NCBI GenBank assembly: GCA_035632055.1
Contig: DASQHO010000045.1
Span: forward strand, 1 to 27,461
Length of the DNA stretch: 27,461 nt
From: REEB95 sp035632055
Lineage (GTDB): Bacteria > Pseudomonadota > Alphaproteobacteria > ATCC43930 > CGMCC-115725
Direction of reading: 5' to 3'
Shown here: positions 14,353-22,193 of the stretch, one piece after another
How positions within the stretch are numbered: position 1 is the first letter of the stretch
Layout of the letters: the number at the start of each line of letters is the position of its first letter
Notes under the pieces: generated by a model
The model's input: the letters and a program-made list of their open reading frames with translations, nothing else
What the model was told of the DNA's origin: nothing
The model's database searches: none
Position numbers and translations under genes: made by a program

Positions 14353-15116
14353 GCGCCTTCTCCGGGCTCGCCCACCGCTGGTCCGGCGACGCCGGCCAGG
14401 ACTTCGGCAATGTGCCGCACCTTGGTTCGGTCGCCGGCGCGTTCGAGCTTGCCGGCCATGTTGAGCAGGCAACCCATGTCGCCGGCAAGCAGCGTGTCGG
14501 CCCCGGAGGCGCGGATGTTGCCGGTTTTTTCCTCGACAATCTTGTCCGAGATGTCGCCGTACTTGATCGCGAAGGTGCCGCCGAAACCACAGCAGACTTC
14601 GCAGTCGCGCATTTCCTTGAGCGTCAGGCCGGCGACGCTGGCCAGCAATTGGCGCGGCTGCGATTTCACGCCGAGCTCGCGCAGGCCGGAACAGGAATCG
14701 TGATAGGTGGCGACGCCGTCGTAACGCGCCGTCACGCCTTCGACCTTCATCACGTCAACCAAAAACGAAATCAACTCGTGCGTGCGGCCCGCCAATTCGC
14801 GTGCCTGGTCGGCCGACGCCGGGTCATCGGCGAAGAGCACCGGATAGTGCACCTTGATCATTCCGGCGCACGAACCCGACGGCGCCACGACATAATCGAA
14901 GCCGGTGAAGGCCGCGATCATCGTGCGCGCGATCGCCTGCGCCGATTTGCGGTCGCCCGAATTATAGGCCGGCTGGCCGCAGCAGCTTTGCAGCCGCGGC
15001 ACCTCGACCGTGCAGCCCGCATCCTCGAGCAGCTTCACCGCGGCAAATCCGACGGACGGACGGAACAAGTCGACGAGACAGGTGACGAACAGCGCGACGC
15101 GCGGCTTCTCGGTCAT
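14349..15116 (-). CDS. lutA: Lactate utilisation protein A, CCG-domain iron-sulfur subunit
   Basis: Protein of 255 residues with two cysteine-rich CCG domains: C13, C45-C46-G and C83 in the first; C142, C172, C175-C176-G and a later C (in GDMGC) in the second. Such domains, as in GlpC and HdrB, bind non-canonical FeS clusters. It is the first gene of lutABC. The nearest upstream gene ends in an intrinsic terminator (15179-15216), so a promoter should lie in the 67 bases 15117-15183, though none is obvious. No lutR or lactate permease gene is adjacent. Confidence 0.93.
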   Translation of the reverse strand: MTEKPRVALFVTCLVDLFRPSVGFAAVKLLEDAGCTVEVPRLQSCCGQPAYNSGDRKSAQAIARTMIAAFTGFDYVVAPSGSCAGMIKVHYPVLFADDPASADQARELAGRTHELISFLVDVMKVEGVTARYDGVATYHDSCSGLRELGVKSQPRQLLASVAGLTLKEMRDCEVCCGFGGTFAIKYGDISDKIVEEKTGNIRASGADTLLAGDMGCLLNMAGKLERAGDRTKVRHIAEVLAGVAGPAVGEPGEGA

Positions 15117-15178
15117 GCGATTTTTCCCGGCGTTTCTGCGCGCAGGATGGCGGCGGTGCGACGCGAAAGCAACCGCAC

Positions 15179-15216
15179 AAAGAAAAACCCGCCGGGCGGA
15201 GGCCCTGGCGGGTTTT
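15179..15216 (-). terminator. Intrinsic terminator of the two-gene envelope operon
   Basis: A perfect 10-bp stem, AAAACCCGCC at 15184-15193 with GGCGGGTTTT at 15207-15216, has a 13-base loop. The minus-strand continuation is TCTTTG, so the U-rich tail favours the minus strand. It lies 15 bases after the stop of the glycine-zipper lipoprotein gene and separates it from lutA. Confidence 0.85.
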
Positions 15217-15230
15217 GCAAGAGCCGTCGC

Positions 15231-15743
15231 TCAGCGCGGCGGCGGGGGAGGTGGCGGCGGCGGATAGCCCGGAGGCGGCGGCGCGTAGCCGGGTGGCTGG
15301 GATACCGGCGATGGCGCCTGCTGATAGCCCGGCACCTGGTTGCCGCGCGAATACATACATTGCTCGTAGGCGATGTCGTAGCGCTGTTGGATCGTCATGT
15401 TGGCGGAGTTCGACTGGCTCGTGCCGTAAAGCGTGCCGGCGCCGGCGCCCGATGCCGCGCCGATTGCCGCGCCGCGGCCACCGCCGATCGCGGCGCCCAA
15501 ACCGGCGCCGAGCACGGTGCCGATCGCGGCCGCGCCGAGTGCCGAATTGTTGGCGCTTTGCGCCGCGCCAGCGACCTGCTGGTCGGCGAAGTTCTTGCAC
15601 ACCGCCTGATCTTCCTCGAAAGCCGAGAACGGCTTGTTCGGCGCCGGCATGACCGCGACCGACGGGCCGACCGGATGCGAGGCGCAGGCCGAAAGCGCAG
15701 TCAGCGCAATCAGGCTGACGGCGGTCGTCTTCATGGTTCGCAC
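15231..15743 (-). CDS. Glycine-zipper outer-membrane-type lipoprotein
   Basis: Protein of 170 residues. It has a lipoprotein signal with lipobox LSAC (Cys20), so it is probably lipid-anchored. A YMGG-like glycine zipper follows at about 68-108 (ALGAAAIGTVLGAGLGAAIG and more G-x3-G repeats), then a YDIAYEQCMYSRG segment with a conserved Cys and a Pro/Tyr tail ending in about nine prolines. The function is unknown; glycine-zipper proteins insert in or near the outer membrane. The start is probably the GTG at 15743, well spaced from AGGAGGGAG; an ATG at 15734 would also work. It is 39 bases after the Tyr/Pro-rich gene and shares its transcript. Confidence 0.8.
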   Translation of the reverse strand: MRTMKTTAVSLIALTALSACASHPVGPSVAVMPAPNKPFSAFEEDQAVCKNFADQQVAGAAQSANNSALGAAAIGTVLGAGLGAAIGGGRGAAIGAASGAGAGTLYGTSQSNSANMTIQQRYDIAYEQCMYSRGNQVPGYQQAPSPVSQPPGYAPPPPGYPPPPPPPPPR

Positions 15744-15782
15744 GGAAGCTCCCTCCTCTGGGTCGTCATAGCGTTCTTGCCG

Positions 15783-16121
15783 TTATGGACGCGCCGGCAC
15801 TTGACGCCAACCGCTCGAGCAATTGGAGACATAAGGGTAATAGCCCTTCGGATTGTCGCAATAGTACCAGGTCTGGGCCTGGGGTGCGACCGGCGTCGGT
15901 GCCGGCGGCGGCGCGTAAACCACGGGCGGCGGCACGTAATAGGCCGGCGGGTAATACACCACCGGGGGCGGCGGGTAATAATAGTAAGGGCCGCAACACA
16001 GCGGCACGCCGATATGCACGAAGACCCGAGCCGCGGCCGGCATCGGCGCCAAGGCCAAGCTGCCGCCGAGGGCCAAGGCGACTGTGGTCAGGGCGAATTT
16101 GAGCCAGATTCGTTTCAACAT
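15783..16121 (-). CDS. Small secreted Tyr/Pro-rich protein
   Basis: Protein of 112 residues with a Sec signal peptide ending near residue 31 (AAA-R). The middle is Tyr/Pro repeats (PYYYYPPPPVVYYPPAYYVP type) with a Cys pair. The C-terminal module holds WYYCDNPKGYYPY and CSSGWRQVPA, with two cysteines that could form a disulfide in the periplasm. This module is widespread in small proteobacterial envelope proteins of unknown function. The ATG at 16121 has GAGGAG about 8 bases upstream. It is the first gene of a two-gene envelope operon with a TATAAT element upstream and a terminator after the second gene. Confidence 0.8.
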   Translation of the reverse strand: MLKRIWLKFALTTVALALGGSLALAPMPAAARVFVHIGVPLCCGPYYYYPPPPVVYYPPAYYVPPPVVYAPPPAPTPVAPQAQTWYYCDNPKGYYPYVSNCSSGWRQVPARP

Positions 16122-16183
16122 GGGAAACTCTCCTCACGCGCCCCCGATCATGGCGCGTCCTAGACACAACGGAACACCGCGCC

Positions 16184-16189
16184 ATTATA
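16184..16189 (-). promoter_or_regulatory. TATAAT -10 element for the envelope operon
   Basis: A perfect TATAAT reads on the minus strand at 16189-16184, about 63 bases before the ATG at 16121. The -35 region is weak (TTACCG-like at 16-17 base spacing). A GGCCG-AAAT-CGGCC hairpin (16218-16231) lies between this element and the mltA stop and may end the mltA transcript, though it lacks a T-run. Confidence 0.45.
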
Positions 16190-16233
16190 GTTCGGAATTC
16201 AATGACGGTAATTCTATGGCCGAAATCGGCCGT

Positions 16234-17403
16234 TCATCCCTGGGTCGCGCCGATTTGAGGCAGAAGTAAGAACAGCCGGCCGGTGGCGCGCAGCGGCCCG
16301 GCCTGGTCCGCGGCCGCGGCGCCGGCGCCACAAAACAAGTCGACGCGCAGCGGTCCTTTGATGGCCGCGCCAGTGTCCTGGGCCATTGCCAATCGCCGCG
16401 TCACCGCGGCGCCCTGCGCGACGTCGAGCCACAGCGGCACGCCCAACGGCACGAAACGCGGATCGACCGCGACGCTGTGTTGCGGCGTGAGCGCGACCCC
16501 TTCCGCACCGAGGGGCGCGTCACCGTAAAGAACGCGAAAGAAGACGTAGGATTGATTTTCATCCATCAGGTTTTTCGCGTCGGCCGGATGCGCACGCAGC
16601 CACGCTTCGATCGATTGCATCGAAACCTGACCAAGACTCATCGCGCCGCGGTCGATCAACAGCCGGCCGAGCGCGACATACGGCCGACCATTCTCACCGT
16701 GATACCCGATTTCAACCGTGCTGCCGTCGGGCAGGCGCACACGGCCCGAGCCCTGGATCTGGAGAAAGAACAGTTCGATCGGATTGGCGGCATAGAACAG
16801 CGCGAGATGGAAACGGTCGAGCGCGCCGGCTTCAATTTCGGCGCGCGTCCAATACGGTATGAGCTTGCCGTCGGCGACGCGGCCGGCGATCCTCTCGCCG
16901 CGCCACGAAGGCCGAAACGCGCCGAGCGACACACTGATCAAATCGGGCGGACGCGCCAGGATCGGCACGCTGAAACGCGCGCTCTTGTGTCGCGAGCCGG
17001 CCAGCTCGGGCTCGTAATAACCCGTGACAAGCGCGTCGGTCTTGCCGTTGTCCAACATCGCGAATGGCGTGAAGGCACGCTCGAAGAACTGCCGCGCGGC
17101 TTCAATGTCGGGATCGTGCAACGCCGCCGCGGCGGCGCACGGCTTGCGCCAATCGCCGGCAACACCGGCAATACCCAGTTTCGCGTCATCGGGCAACTTG
17201 GCGAATGCCGCGCACGAGCGCAGAAACGCCACCAGTGCCGCGGCCTGGTCGCCGTCGCGCCAGCCCGGCAAGTCGGCGAACGAAATGCGGGTGAGCGCGA
17301 GATGCGGCGCCGGTGGTGGCGCGGGCGTGCAAGCATTCAGCAGAACAATCAGAAATAGGCCCGCCGCGGTCGCGGCCGTGCGCCGCAACCGGCGCTTAGC
17401 CAT
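16234..17403 (-). CDS. mltA: Membrane-bound lytic murein transglycosylase A
   Basis: Protein of 389 residues with a lipoprotein signal (lipobox LNAC, Cys25), so it is anchored in the outer membrane facing the periplasm. The MltA domain holds VTGYYEPEL at about 126 and IQGSGRVRLPDG in the middle. A C-terminal 3D (barwin-like) domain holds SVAVDPRFVPLG and AQDTGAAIKG, which includes the catalytic-type Asp. It cleaves peptidoglycan glycan strands, releasing 1,6-anhydromuropeptides. The ATG overlaps the end of the Tim44-like gene by 8 bases. In many relatives smr follows mltA directly; here two other blocks intervene. Confidence 0.95.
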   Translation of the reverse strand: MAKRRLRRTAATAAGLFLIVLLNACTPAPPPAPHLALTRISFADLPGWRDGDQAAALVAFLRSCAAFAKLPDDAKLGIAGVAGDWRKPCAAAAALHDPDIEAARQFFERAFTPFAMLDNGKTDALVTGYYEPELAGSRHKSARFSVPILARPPDLISVSLGAFRPSWRGERIAGRVADGKLIPYWTRAEIEAGALDRFHLALFYAANPIELFFLQIQGSGRVRLPDGSTVEIGYHGENGRPYVALGRLLIDRGAMSLGQVSMQSIEAWLRAHPADAKNLMDENQSYVFFRVLYGDAPLGAEGVALTPQHSVAVDPRFVPLGVPLWLDVAQGAAVTRRLAMAQDTGAAIKGPLRVDLFCGAGAAAADQAGPLRATGRLFLLLPQIGATQG

Positions 17404-18046
17404 GCGGTGCCGAGGTCGCGATCAGCGTCCAGTTGGGATCGCGCGCCCTGAGCGGGCGCGAGAAGGTCCAGGCATCGACATGCTCTTCGACGGTGTTGCC
17501 CTCGCCGTGCTGGTCCGAAACGAACTTGACCATGACCAGCGCGGTGGCGCCTTCGACCCCGCTTTCGACGATCTCGGCGTTCTTGATGCTGATCAGCGGG
17601 CTCGGCAGCTTATTGCCGCCGCGCGCCTTGAGGGCGCCGACGAAACTATCGAGCACGTTGGAGGCAAGCAGCGGCTTGAGCGCGGCGACGTCGCCGGCCG
17701 CGAAGGCGTTGACCACGATCTCGAACGCACTGCGTGCGCCCTTGAGGAACGCGGCTTCGTCGAAGGAAGAATCCGCCGCCTTGACCGCGCCGGCACCGGG
17801 CGTCTTGCCCGTGACCGGTGGATCGCCAACCGGTGTTGCCTGGCCGTCGATCACAGGGCCCGGTGACGCGCCGGGCGCAGCGAATGGCGACGGCCGCGGC
17901 GGCGGCGCCGGGCGGGGCGCGAACGGGTCGATGCGCTTCTCCGTGCCGGTGCGGCGGCCGAGCACGCTTCGGAGCCGCAGCAACAGGAATCCCGCGACGA
18001 CCGCAAACAGAATGATCTCGAAGAGCTGGAAATCGCCGCCGTTCAT
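17396..18046 (-). CDS. Tim44-like domain protein
   Basis: Protein of 216 residues. One N-terminal membrane helix is at about 7-24 (FEIILFAVVAGFLLLRL). A Pro/Ala/Gly-rich linker at about 45-85 precedes a Tim44-like domain at about 93-212, holding FLKGARSAFEIVVNAFAAGD and SFVGALKARGG. In mitochondria Tim44 tethers the import motor to the inner membrane. The bacterial homologue is a membrane-anchored adaptor of uncertain role. It is divergent from secB and overlaps mltA, an arrangement conserved in alphaproteobacteria. Confidence 0.9.
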   Translation of the reverse strand: MNGGDFQLFEIILFAVVAGFLLLRLRSVLGRRTGTEKRIDPFAPRPAPPPRPSPFAAPGASPGPVIDGQATPVGDPPVTGKTPGAGAVKAADSSFDEAAFLKGARSAFEIVVNAFAAGDVAALKPLLASNVLDSFVGALKARGGNKLPSPLISIKNAEIVESGVEGATALVMVKFVSDQHGEGNTVEEHVDAWTFSRPLRARDPNWTLIATSAPHG

Positions 18047-18160
18047 GGCTGGTAGATAGGCCGGTGACGGCAAAAGGGCAAGGTTGCCGGTTGTGCGGGC
18101 TGGCGATCCATGGTAGCGACCGCGTTGCGGCAATAAGGTGATTTTAAGGCGGGGCTAACG

Positions 18161-18661
18161 ATGGCCGAAAAGGACAACGGCGCGGGCGCGACGGCGGCCG
18201 CCAGCGCAGGCGAGGCCGAACCCGGCCGCGCGCTGACCATCAACGCGCAATACATCAAGGACCTGTCGTTCGAGAACCCGCGCGCGCCGCTCAGCCTGAT
18301 GCAGCAGCAACAGCCCGAATTGCAGGTCAATGTCGATGTCCGCGCCGGCGCGCTCGGCGGCGACCGTTACGAAGTCGTGCTCGTCATCCATGCGCGCGCC
18401 ACCGCCAAGAACGAGACGCTGTTCGTTGTCGAGCTGACCTATGGCGCGGCGGTGACATTGACCAATCTGCGGCAGGAAGACATGCCGCAGGCGTTGCTGG
18501 TCGAGACTCCGCGGCTGCTGTTCCCGTTCGCGCGCGCAATCATCGCCGACGCAACGCGCGACGGCGGCTTTCCGCCCGTGTTCATGCAGCCGATCAATTT
18601 CAGCGAGCTGTTGCGCCGCCAGGCGTCGGCTCAGCCGCAGGCACCCGCCGCGAACGCCTAG
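18161..18661 (+). CDS. secB: Protein-export chaperone SecB
   Basis: Protein of 166 residues. The SecB core is at about 25-155, with AQYIKDLSFENPRAP at about 29-43, and LFPFARAIIADATRDGGFPP and MQPINF near the end. An Ala/Gly-rich N-terminal extension and a disordered C-terminal tail flank it. SecB is a cytoplasmic tetramer that keeps preproteins unfolded and delivers them to SecA. The ATG follows an AAGGCGGGG ribosome binding site. Its TAG overlaps the dnaQ stop on the other strand in a shared CTAG. The 114-base gap before it (18047-18160) must hold both divergent promoters. Confidence 0.96.
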   Translation: MAEKDNGAGATAAASAGEAEPGRALTINAQYIKDLSFENPRAPLSLMQQQQPELQVNVDVRAGALGGDRYEVVLVIHARATAKNETLFVVELTYGAAVTLTNLRQEDMPQALLVETPRLLFPFARAIIADATRDGGFPPVFMQPINFSELLRRQASAQPQAPAANA

Positions 18662-19326
18662 TTCTGCCAGATCGGCGCTTTGAGCTTGGCCACGAGCGCG
18701 GCGTGACGCGTGAGCTCGTCGGCGCTGGCTTCGTAATGCCGCGCGGCGCGGGCCGGCCGGTCGCTGGCGGCGCGCGTGGCCGCCTTTATCGCAGTCGCGC
18801 CGAGATCGAGCGCCGATTGCCGGCCACCGACCAACTCGAGATAGACCTTGGCCAATAGCTCGCAGTCGAGCTTGGCGCCGTGCTTGTCGCGCGCCGACAG
18901 ATCGATAGCGAAACGCCGGCAGAGCGCATCGAGGCTGGCTGGTGCGCCCGGAAACCGCTTGCGCGCGATTTCGAGCGTGTCGACGACAGCGCCCGCGACC
19001 GGCGGCAATTCGAGGCGTTTGAGCTCGGCGTTGACGAAGGCGAGATCAAAGCTGGCATTGTGCGCCACGAGCTGCGCGTCGCTAATGAAGGCGACAAACT
19101 CGGCGGCGATTGCGGCGAAAGGTTCGTGCCGCCGCAGGAAATCGTCGCCCAGCCCGTGCACCGCTTCGGCTTCGGCGGTCATCGCGCGTTCGGGATTGAT
19201 ATAGCGGTGAAAGAATTTGCCGGTCGGCAGGTGGTTGTGCAGCTCGATGCAGGCAATCTCAACGATGCGGTGGCCATCGGCCGGATCAAGGCCCGTGGTT
19301 TCGGTGTCGAGGACGATCTCCCGCAT
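18658..19326 (-). CDS. dnaQ: DNA polymerase III epsilon subunit (proofreading exonuclease)
   Basis: Protein of 222 residues. The DEDDh exonuclease motifs are D7-T-E9 (LDTETTGLD), then AHNASFDLAF, then HGAKLDCELL with the catalytic His and Asp. The C-terminal part is the region that binds the polymerase alpha subunit. It removes misincorporated bases during replication. The ATG at 19326 is chosen over a GTG one codon upstream. It follows the coaE stop by 6 bases in the ppsR-maf-aroE-coaE-dnaQ operon. Confidence 0.96.
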   Translation of the reverse strand: MREIVLDTETTGLDPADGHRIVEIACIELHNHLPTGKFFHRYINPERAMTAEAEAVHGLGDDFLRRHEPFAAIAAEFVAFISDAQLVAHNASFDLAFVNAELKRLELPPVAGAVVDTLEIARKRFPGAPASLDALCRRFAIDLSARDKHGAKLDCELLAKVYLELVGGRQSALDLGATAIKAATRAASDRPARAARHYEASADELTRHAALVAKLKAPIWQN

Positions 19327-19332
19327 CACGAT

Positions 19333-19950
19333 TCAGTCTGAACCGCCGGAGTCCGCATCGCAAGGCGGATCAAGCGTCGCAACGATGCGCGCCAACGCGC
19401 GCCGGGTCACGGCGCGGCCCAAACCCGACGGCACTGCAAAATCGGCGCGCGTCCGCTTGACCCGATCGGGCAGTTGCTGGGCCAGGATGGCGCGCAGGCG
19501 CTTCGCGTCCATGCCCGGCCGGCACAGCACCCGCGCCCGTTGCAGCGCCGCCGGCGCCCACACCACTGCGACGGCGTCACAGCGCTTCTCGCCCCCGGTT
19601 TCGTAAAGCAGCGGAATGTCGAGCACGACAAGGCGCGCGCGGCGCGCGCGCATCCGGCGCAAGAAGGTTTTTTCCTGTTGCCGCACGAGCGGATGGAGAA
19701 TCGCCTCGAGCCGCTTGAGCGCCTTGGGCTTGCCGAAGACGAGTTTGCCGAGCTTCGGCCGTGACACGCCCTTGCCGGCCTTCGCCGTCGGAAAGGCGCG
19801 AACGACCCGCTTCACGGCCGCGCCGCCGGGCGCCAACAACGCATGCACGGCGCGATCGGCGTCGTAGACCGGCACACCGAGATCCGTGAGCAGCGCCGAC
19901 GCCGTGCTCTTGCCCATGCCGATGCTGCCGGTGAGGCCGAGGATCTTCAT
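19333..19950 (-). CDS. coaE: Dephospho-CoA kinase
   Basis: Protein of 205 residues. The P-loop is GSIGMGKST at 8-16, followed by the VPVYDADRAVH substrate-binding segment at about 26-36. An HPLVRQQE motif and LVVLDIPLLYETGGE lie mid-protein. It phosphorylates dephospho-CoA, the last step of coenzyme A synthesis. It starts 4 bases after aroE and ends 6 bases before dnaQ, so it is co-transcribed with them. Confidence 0.96.
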   Translation of the reverse strand: MKILGLTGSIGMGKSTASALLTDLGVPVYDADRAVHALLAPGGAAVKRVVRAFPTAKAGKGVSRPKLGKLVFGKPKALKRLEAILHPLVRQQEKTFLRRMRARRARLVVLDIPLLYETGGEKRCDAVAVVWAPAALQRARVLCRPGMDAKRLRAILAQQLPDRVKRTRADFAVPSGLGRAVTRRALARIVATLDPPCDADSGGSD

Positions 19951-19954
19951 GGTC

Positions 19955-20779
19955 CTATCGCATCGCTGCGAGCACAGCCTGGCGCAGCGCCGGCGTCACC
20001 TCGGGCAACACGCCGAACCACAGCTTGAAGCCGGGCCGGCCCTGGTGGAGCAACATGCCGAGGCCGTCGACGACGCGGTTGCCGCGCGTTTTCGCCGCCC
20101 GTAATAGCGGCGTCTCCAGGGGCGCATAGACGATGTCGTTGACCAACGCAGTCTTGGGCAATCGGTCGAGATCCAAATCGAGCGGCGGATTGGCCGTCAT
20201 GCCGAGGCTGGTGGCATTGACCAGCAGCGCGGCGCCATCGAGCGCGGCCGTGCGGCAGTCCCACGGCACCAATTCGACAGCGCCGCCGAGATCACGCACG
20301 AGCGCGCGAGCGCGGTCGGCCGAACGATTAATTACGCGGATGGCGGGTGCGCCGGCCTCCTTCAATGCATCGACAATGGCGCGCGCGGCACCGCCAGCAC
20401 CGAGCACCACCGCTGGTCCGGTCTTGGCATCGAAGTTCGGCACGGCAGCGCGCAGATTTTCCATGAAGCCGAAGCCGTCGGTGTTGAAACCGGAAAGCCG
20501 GCCGTTCTCCACCACGACGGTATTGACGGCGCCGACGCGGCGTGCGGCGACGTCGACGCGGTCGAGATGCGCCATCGCTGTCTCTTTATGGGGGATCGTC
20601 AGATTGCAGCCGCGCCAATCGCCGGTTTTGAGCCGCGCCAGTGCCGCCGCCAGCTCCTCCGGTCGCACCGCCTGACGCGCGTATTCGCCATCAATGCCGT
20701 GAGCCTTGAGCCAATAACCGTGCAGGGCCGGCGACAGTGAATGTGCGATCGGCCAGCCCATGACGCATGCTTTCATCAT
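19955..20779 (-). CDS. aroE: Shikimate dehydrogenase
   Basis: Protein of 274 residues. The substrate-binding N-terminal domain has SLSPALHGYW, the catalytic pair K65 (in LTIPHKE) and D101 (in FNTDGFGF). The NADP-binding Rossmann domain has GAGGAARA at about 127-134 and NRSADRA. It reduces 3-dehydroshikimate to shikimate in aromatic amino acid synthesis. The ATG overlaps the maf stop (ATGA). Confidence 0.96.
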   Translation of the reverse strand: MMKACVMGWPIAHSLSPALHGYWLKAHGIDGEYARQAVRPEELAAALARLKTGDWRGCNLTIPHKETAMAHLDRVDVAARRVGAVNTVVVENGRLSGFNTDGFGFMENLRAAVPNFDAKTGPAVVLGAGGAARAIVDALKEAGAPAIRVINRSADRARALVRDLGGAVELVPWDCRTAALDGAALLVNATSLGMTANPPLDLDLDRLPKTALVNDIVYAPLETPLLRAAKTRGNRVVDGLGMLLHQGRPGFKLWFGVLPEVTPALRQAVLAAMR

Positions 20780-21378
20780 GGTGCGATCATGCCGGTGTCG
20801 CGCAGAAAATCGAGCAGCGGCAGCAGCGGCAGACCGAGAATGGCGAAATGATCGCCCTCGACTGCTGCCATCAACTGTATACCGGTGCCTTCGAGCTGAT
20901 ACGCACCGACCGACGCGAGCGTGGCGTCACCGGCGGCAGCGAGATAGGTTTCGAGAAATTCATCAGTGAACGGCCGCATGATCAGCGCCGGCTGCTCGAG
21001 CGCCTGCCAGATCACTGCGCAGTTCTGGACCAGCACCGCCGCCGTCGCCAGCACGTGCCGCTTACCGCGCAGCGCAATCAGCTGTGCCCGTGCCGTTGCG
21101 CGATCCACAGGTTTGTCGAACCATTCGCCATCGCAAACCAGGATCTGATCGGCGCCCAGCACCATCGCGCCGGGCATCCGGTCGGCAACGCGTTTCGCTT
21201 TGGCCTCGGCAAGCGCAACCGCACAGGCGCCCGCATCGCGACCGCCCGCCCTGAAAGCCGCCTTGATCGGTGCTTCGTCGATATCGGCCGGCTCGATCGT
21301 CGGCTTCAGACCGGCCGCCGAGAGCAGTCGCGCGCGCGCCGGGCTCGCCGAGGCCAGCACCAGTTCGGCCAGGCTCAT
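20776..21378 (-). CDS. maf: Maf-family nucleotide pyrophosphatase
   Basis: Protein of 200 residues. The Maf signature ASASPARARLLS is at 9-20, and GADQILVCDGEWFDKP holds the substrate-binding residues. Maf proteins hydrolyse non-canonical or pyrimidine nucleoside triphosphates (dTTP, UTP or modified bases), cleaning the nucleotide pool. The exact subgroup was not assigned. The ATG overlaps the ppsR stop, and its own stop overlaps the aroE start. Confidence 0.93.
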   Translation of the reverse strand: MSLAELVLASASPARARLLSAAGLKPTIEPADIDEAPIKAAFRAGGRDAGACAVALAEAKAKRVADRMPGAMVLGADQILVCDGEWFDKPVDRATARAQLIALRGKRHVLATAAVLVQNCAVIWQALEQPALIMRPFTDEFLETYLAAAGDATLASVGAYQLEGTGIQLMAAVEGDHFAILGLPLLPLLDFLRDTGMIAP

Positions 21379-22193
21379 GCGTCCTCGCCGCGGCGTCGCG
21401 CCAGCAGCTTGAGCACCGCCGCCGCCGTTTCCTCGATCGAGCGCCGCGTCACGTCAATCACCGGCCATTGCCGTTCGGTGAACAGGCGGCGCGCGTTGGC
21501 GACCTCCTGGCGTACCGCCTCGATGTCGACATAATCACTGCGATCTTGCTGCTTGAGCTGAATCAAACGGTTGCGCCGGACCTGAATCAGGCGCTCGGGA
21601 TCATTGGTCAAGCCCACCACCAGCGGGCGCGTCAGGTTGAAAAGCTCGGGCGGCGGCTCGGCGCCGGGAACCAGCGCCACGTTGGCAGCTTTGATGCCGC
21701 GATTGGCGAGATAGATGCAGGTCGGCGTTTTCGAGGTGCGCGACACGCCGACCAGAATGACGTCGGCATCGTTCCAGCCCCAAGCCGACTGGCCATCGTC
21801 GTGATTCAAGGCGAAGGTCATGGCGTCGATTCGCTGGAAATATTCGCTGTCGAGCAAGTGCTGTCGACCCGGAAGGCCGCGCGCTTGGGTCCCGAGATAG
21901 GCGCCGAGCGCCCCGATCACCGGGTCGAGGACCGGAATTGCCGGCACCTGAAGTTTGCGGCAGCCTTCGACCAGCGGCGCGCGTAGCGTTTCGTCGACCA
22001 GCGTATAGAGCACGACACCCGGATTGGCACCGACACCGCTGACCACGCGCTCAACCTGCGCCTTGGTTCGCACCATCGACCAGATATGCTCGATGGCTTC
22101 GCTGTCTTCGAATTGAACAAGGCAGGCGCGTGCAACCGAATGCACGGTGTCGCCGGTTGAATCCGAAACAAGATGAAGATGGAAGCGCGTCAC
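21375..22193 (-). CDS. ppsR: Pyruvate,phosphate dikinase / PEP synthase regulatory protein
   Basis: Protein of 272 residues (DUF299 family). The N-terminal FHLHLVSDSTGDT at 4-16 and the P-loop-like GVSRTSKTP at 149-157 are hallmarks. It acts as both kinase and phosphorylase on PEP synthase or pyruvate,phosphate dikinase, switching them off and on. The GTG at 22193 gives the family N-terminus but has a poor ribosome binding site; the frame is open to 22334. First gene of the leftward operon, facing away from hemE across the candidate origin. Confidence 0.93.
   Translation of the reverse strand: MTRFHLHLVSDSTGDTVHSVARACLVQFEDSEAIEHIWSMVRTKAQVERVVSGVGANPGVVLYTLVDETLRAPLVEGCRKLQVPAIPVLDPVIGALGAYLGTQARGLPGRQHLLDSEYFQRIDAMTFALNHDDGQSAWGWNDADVILVGVSRTSKTPTCIYLANRGIKAANVALVPGAEPPPELFNLTRPLVVGLTNDPERLIQVRRNRLIQLKQQDRSDYVDIEAVRQEVANARRLFTERQWPVIDVTRRSIEETAAAVLKLLARRRGEDA

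Noticed and set aside
14412..16163. 583-codon plus-strand frame across lutA and the envelope genes
   Set aside because: It spans two intergenic regions and a terminator of real genes and is Arg-rich low complexity.
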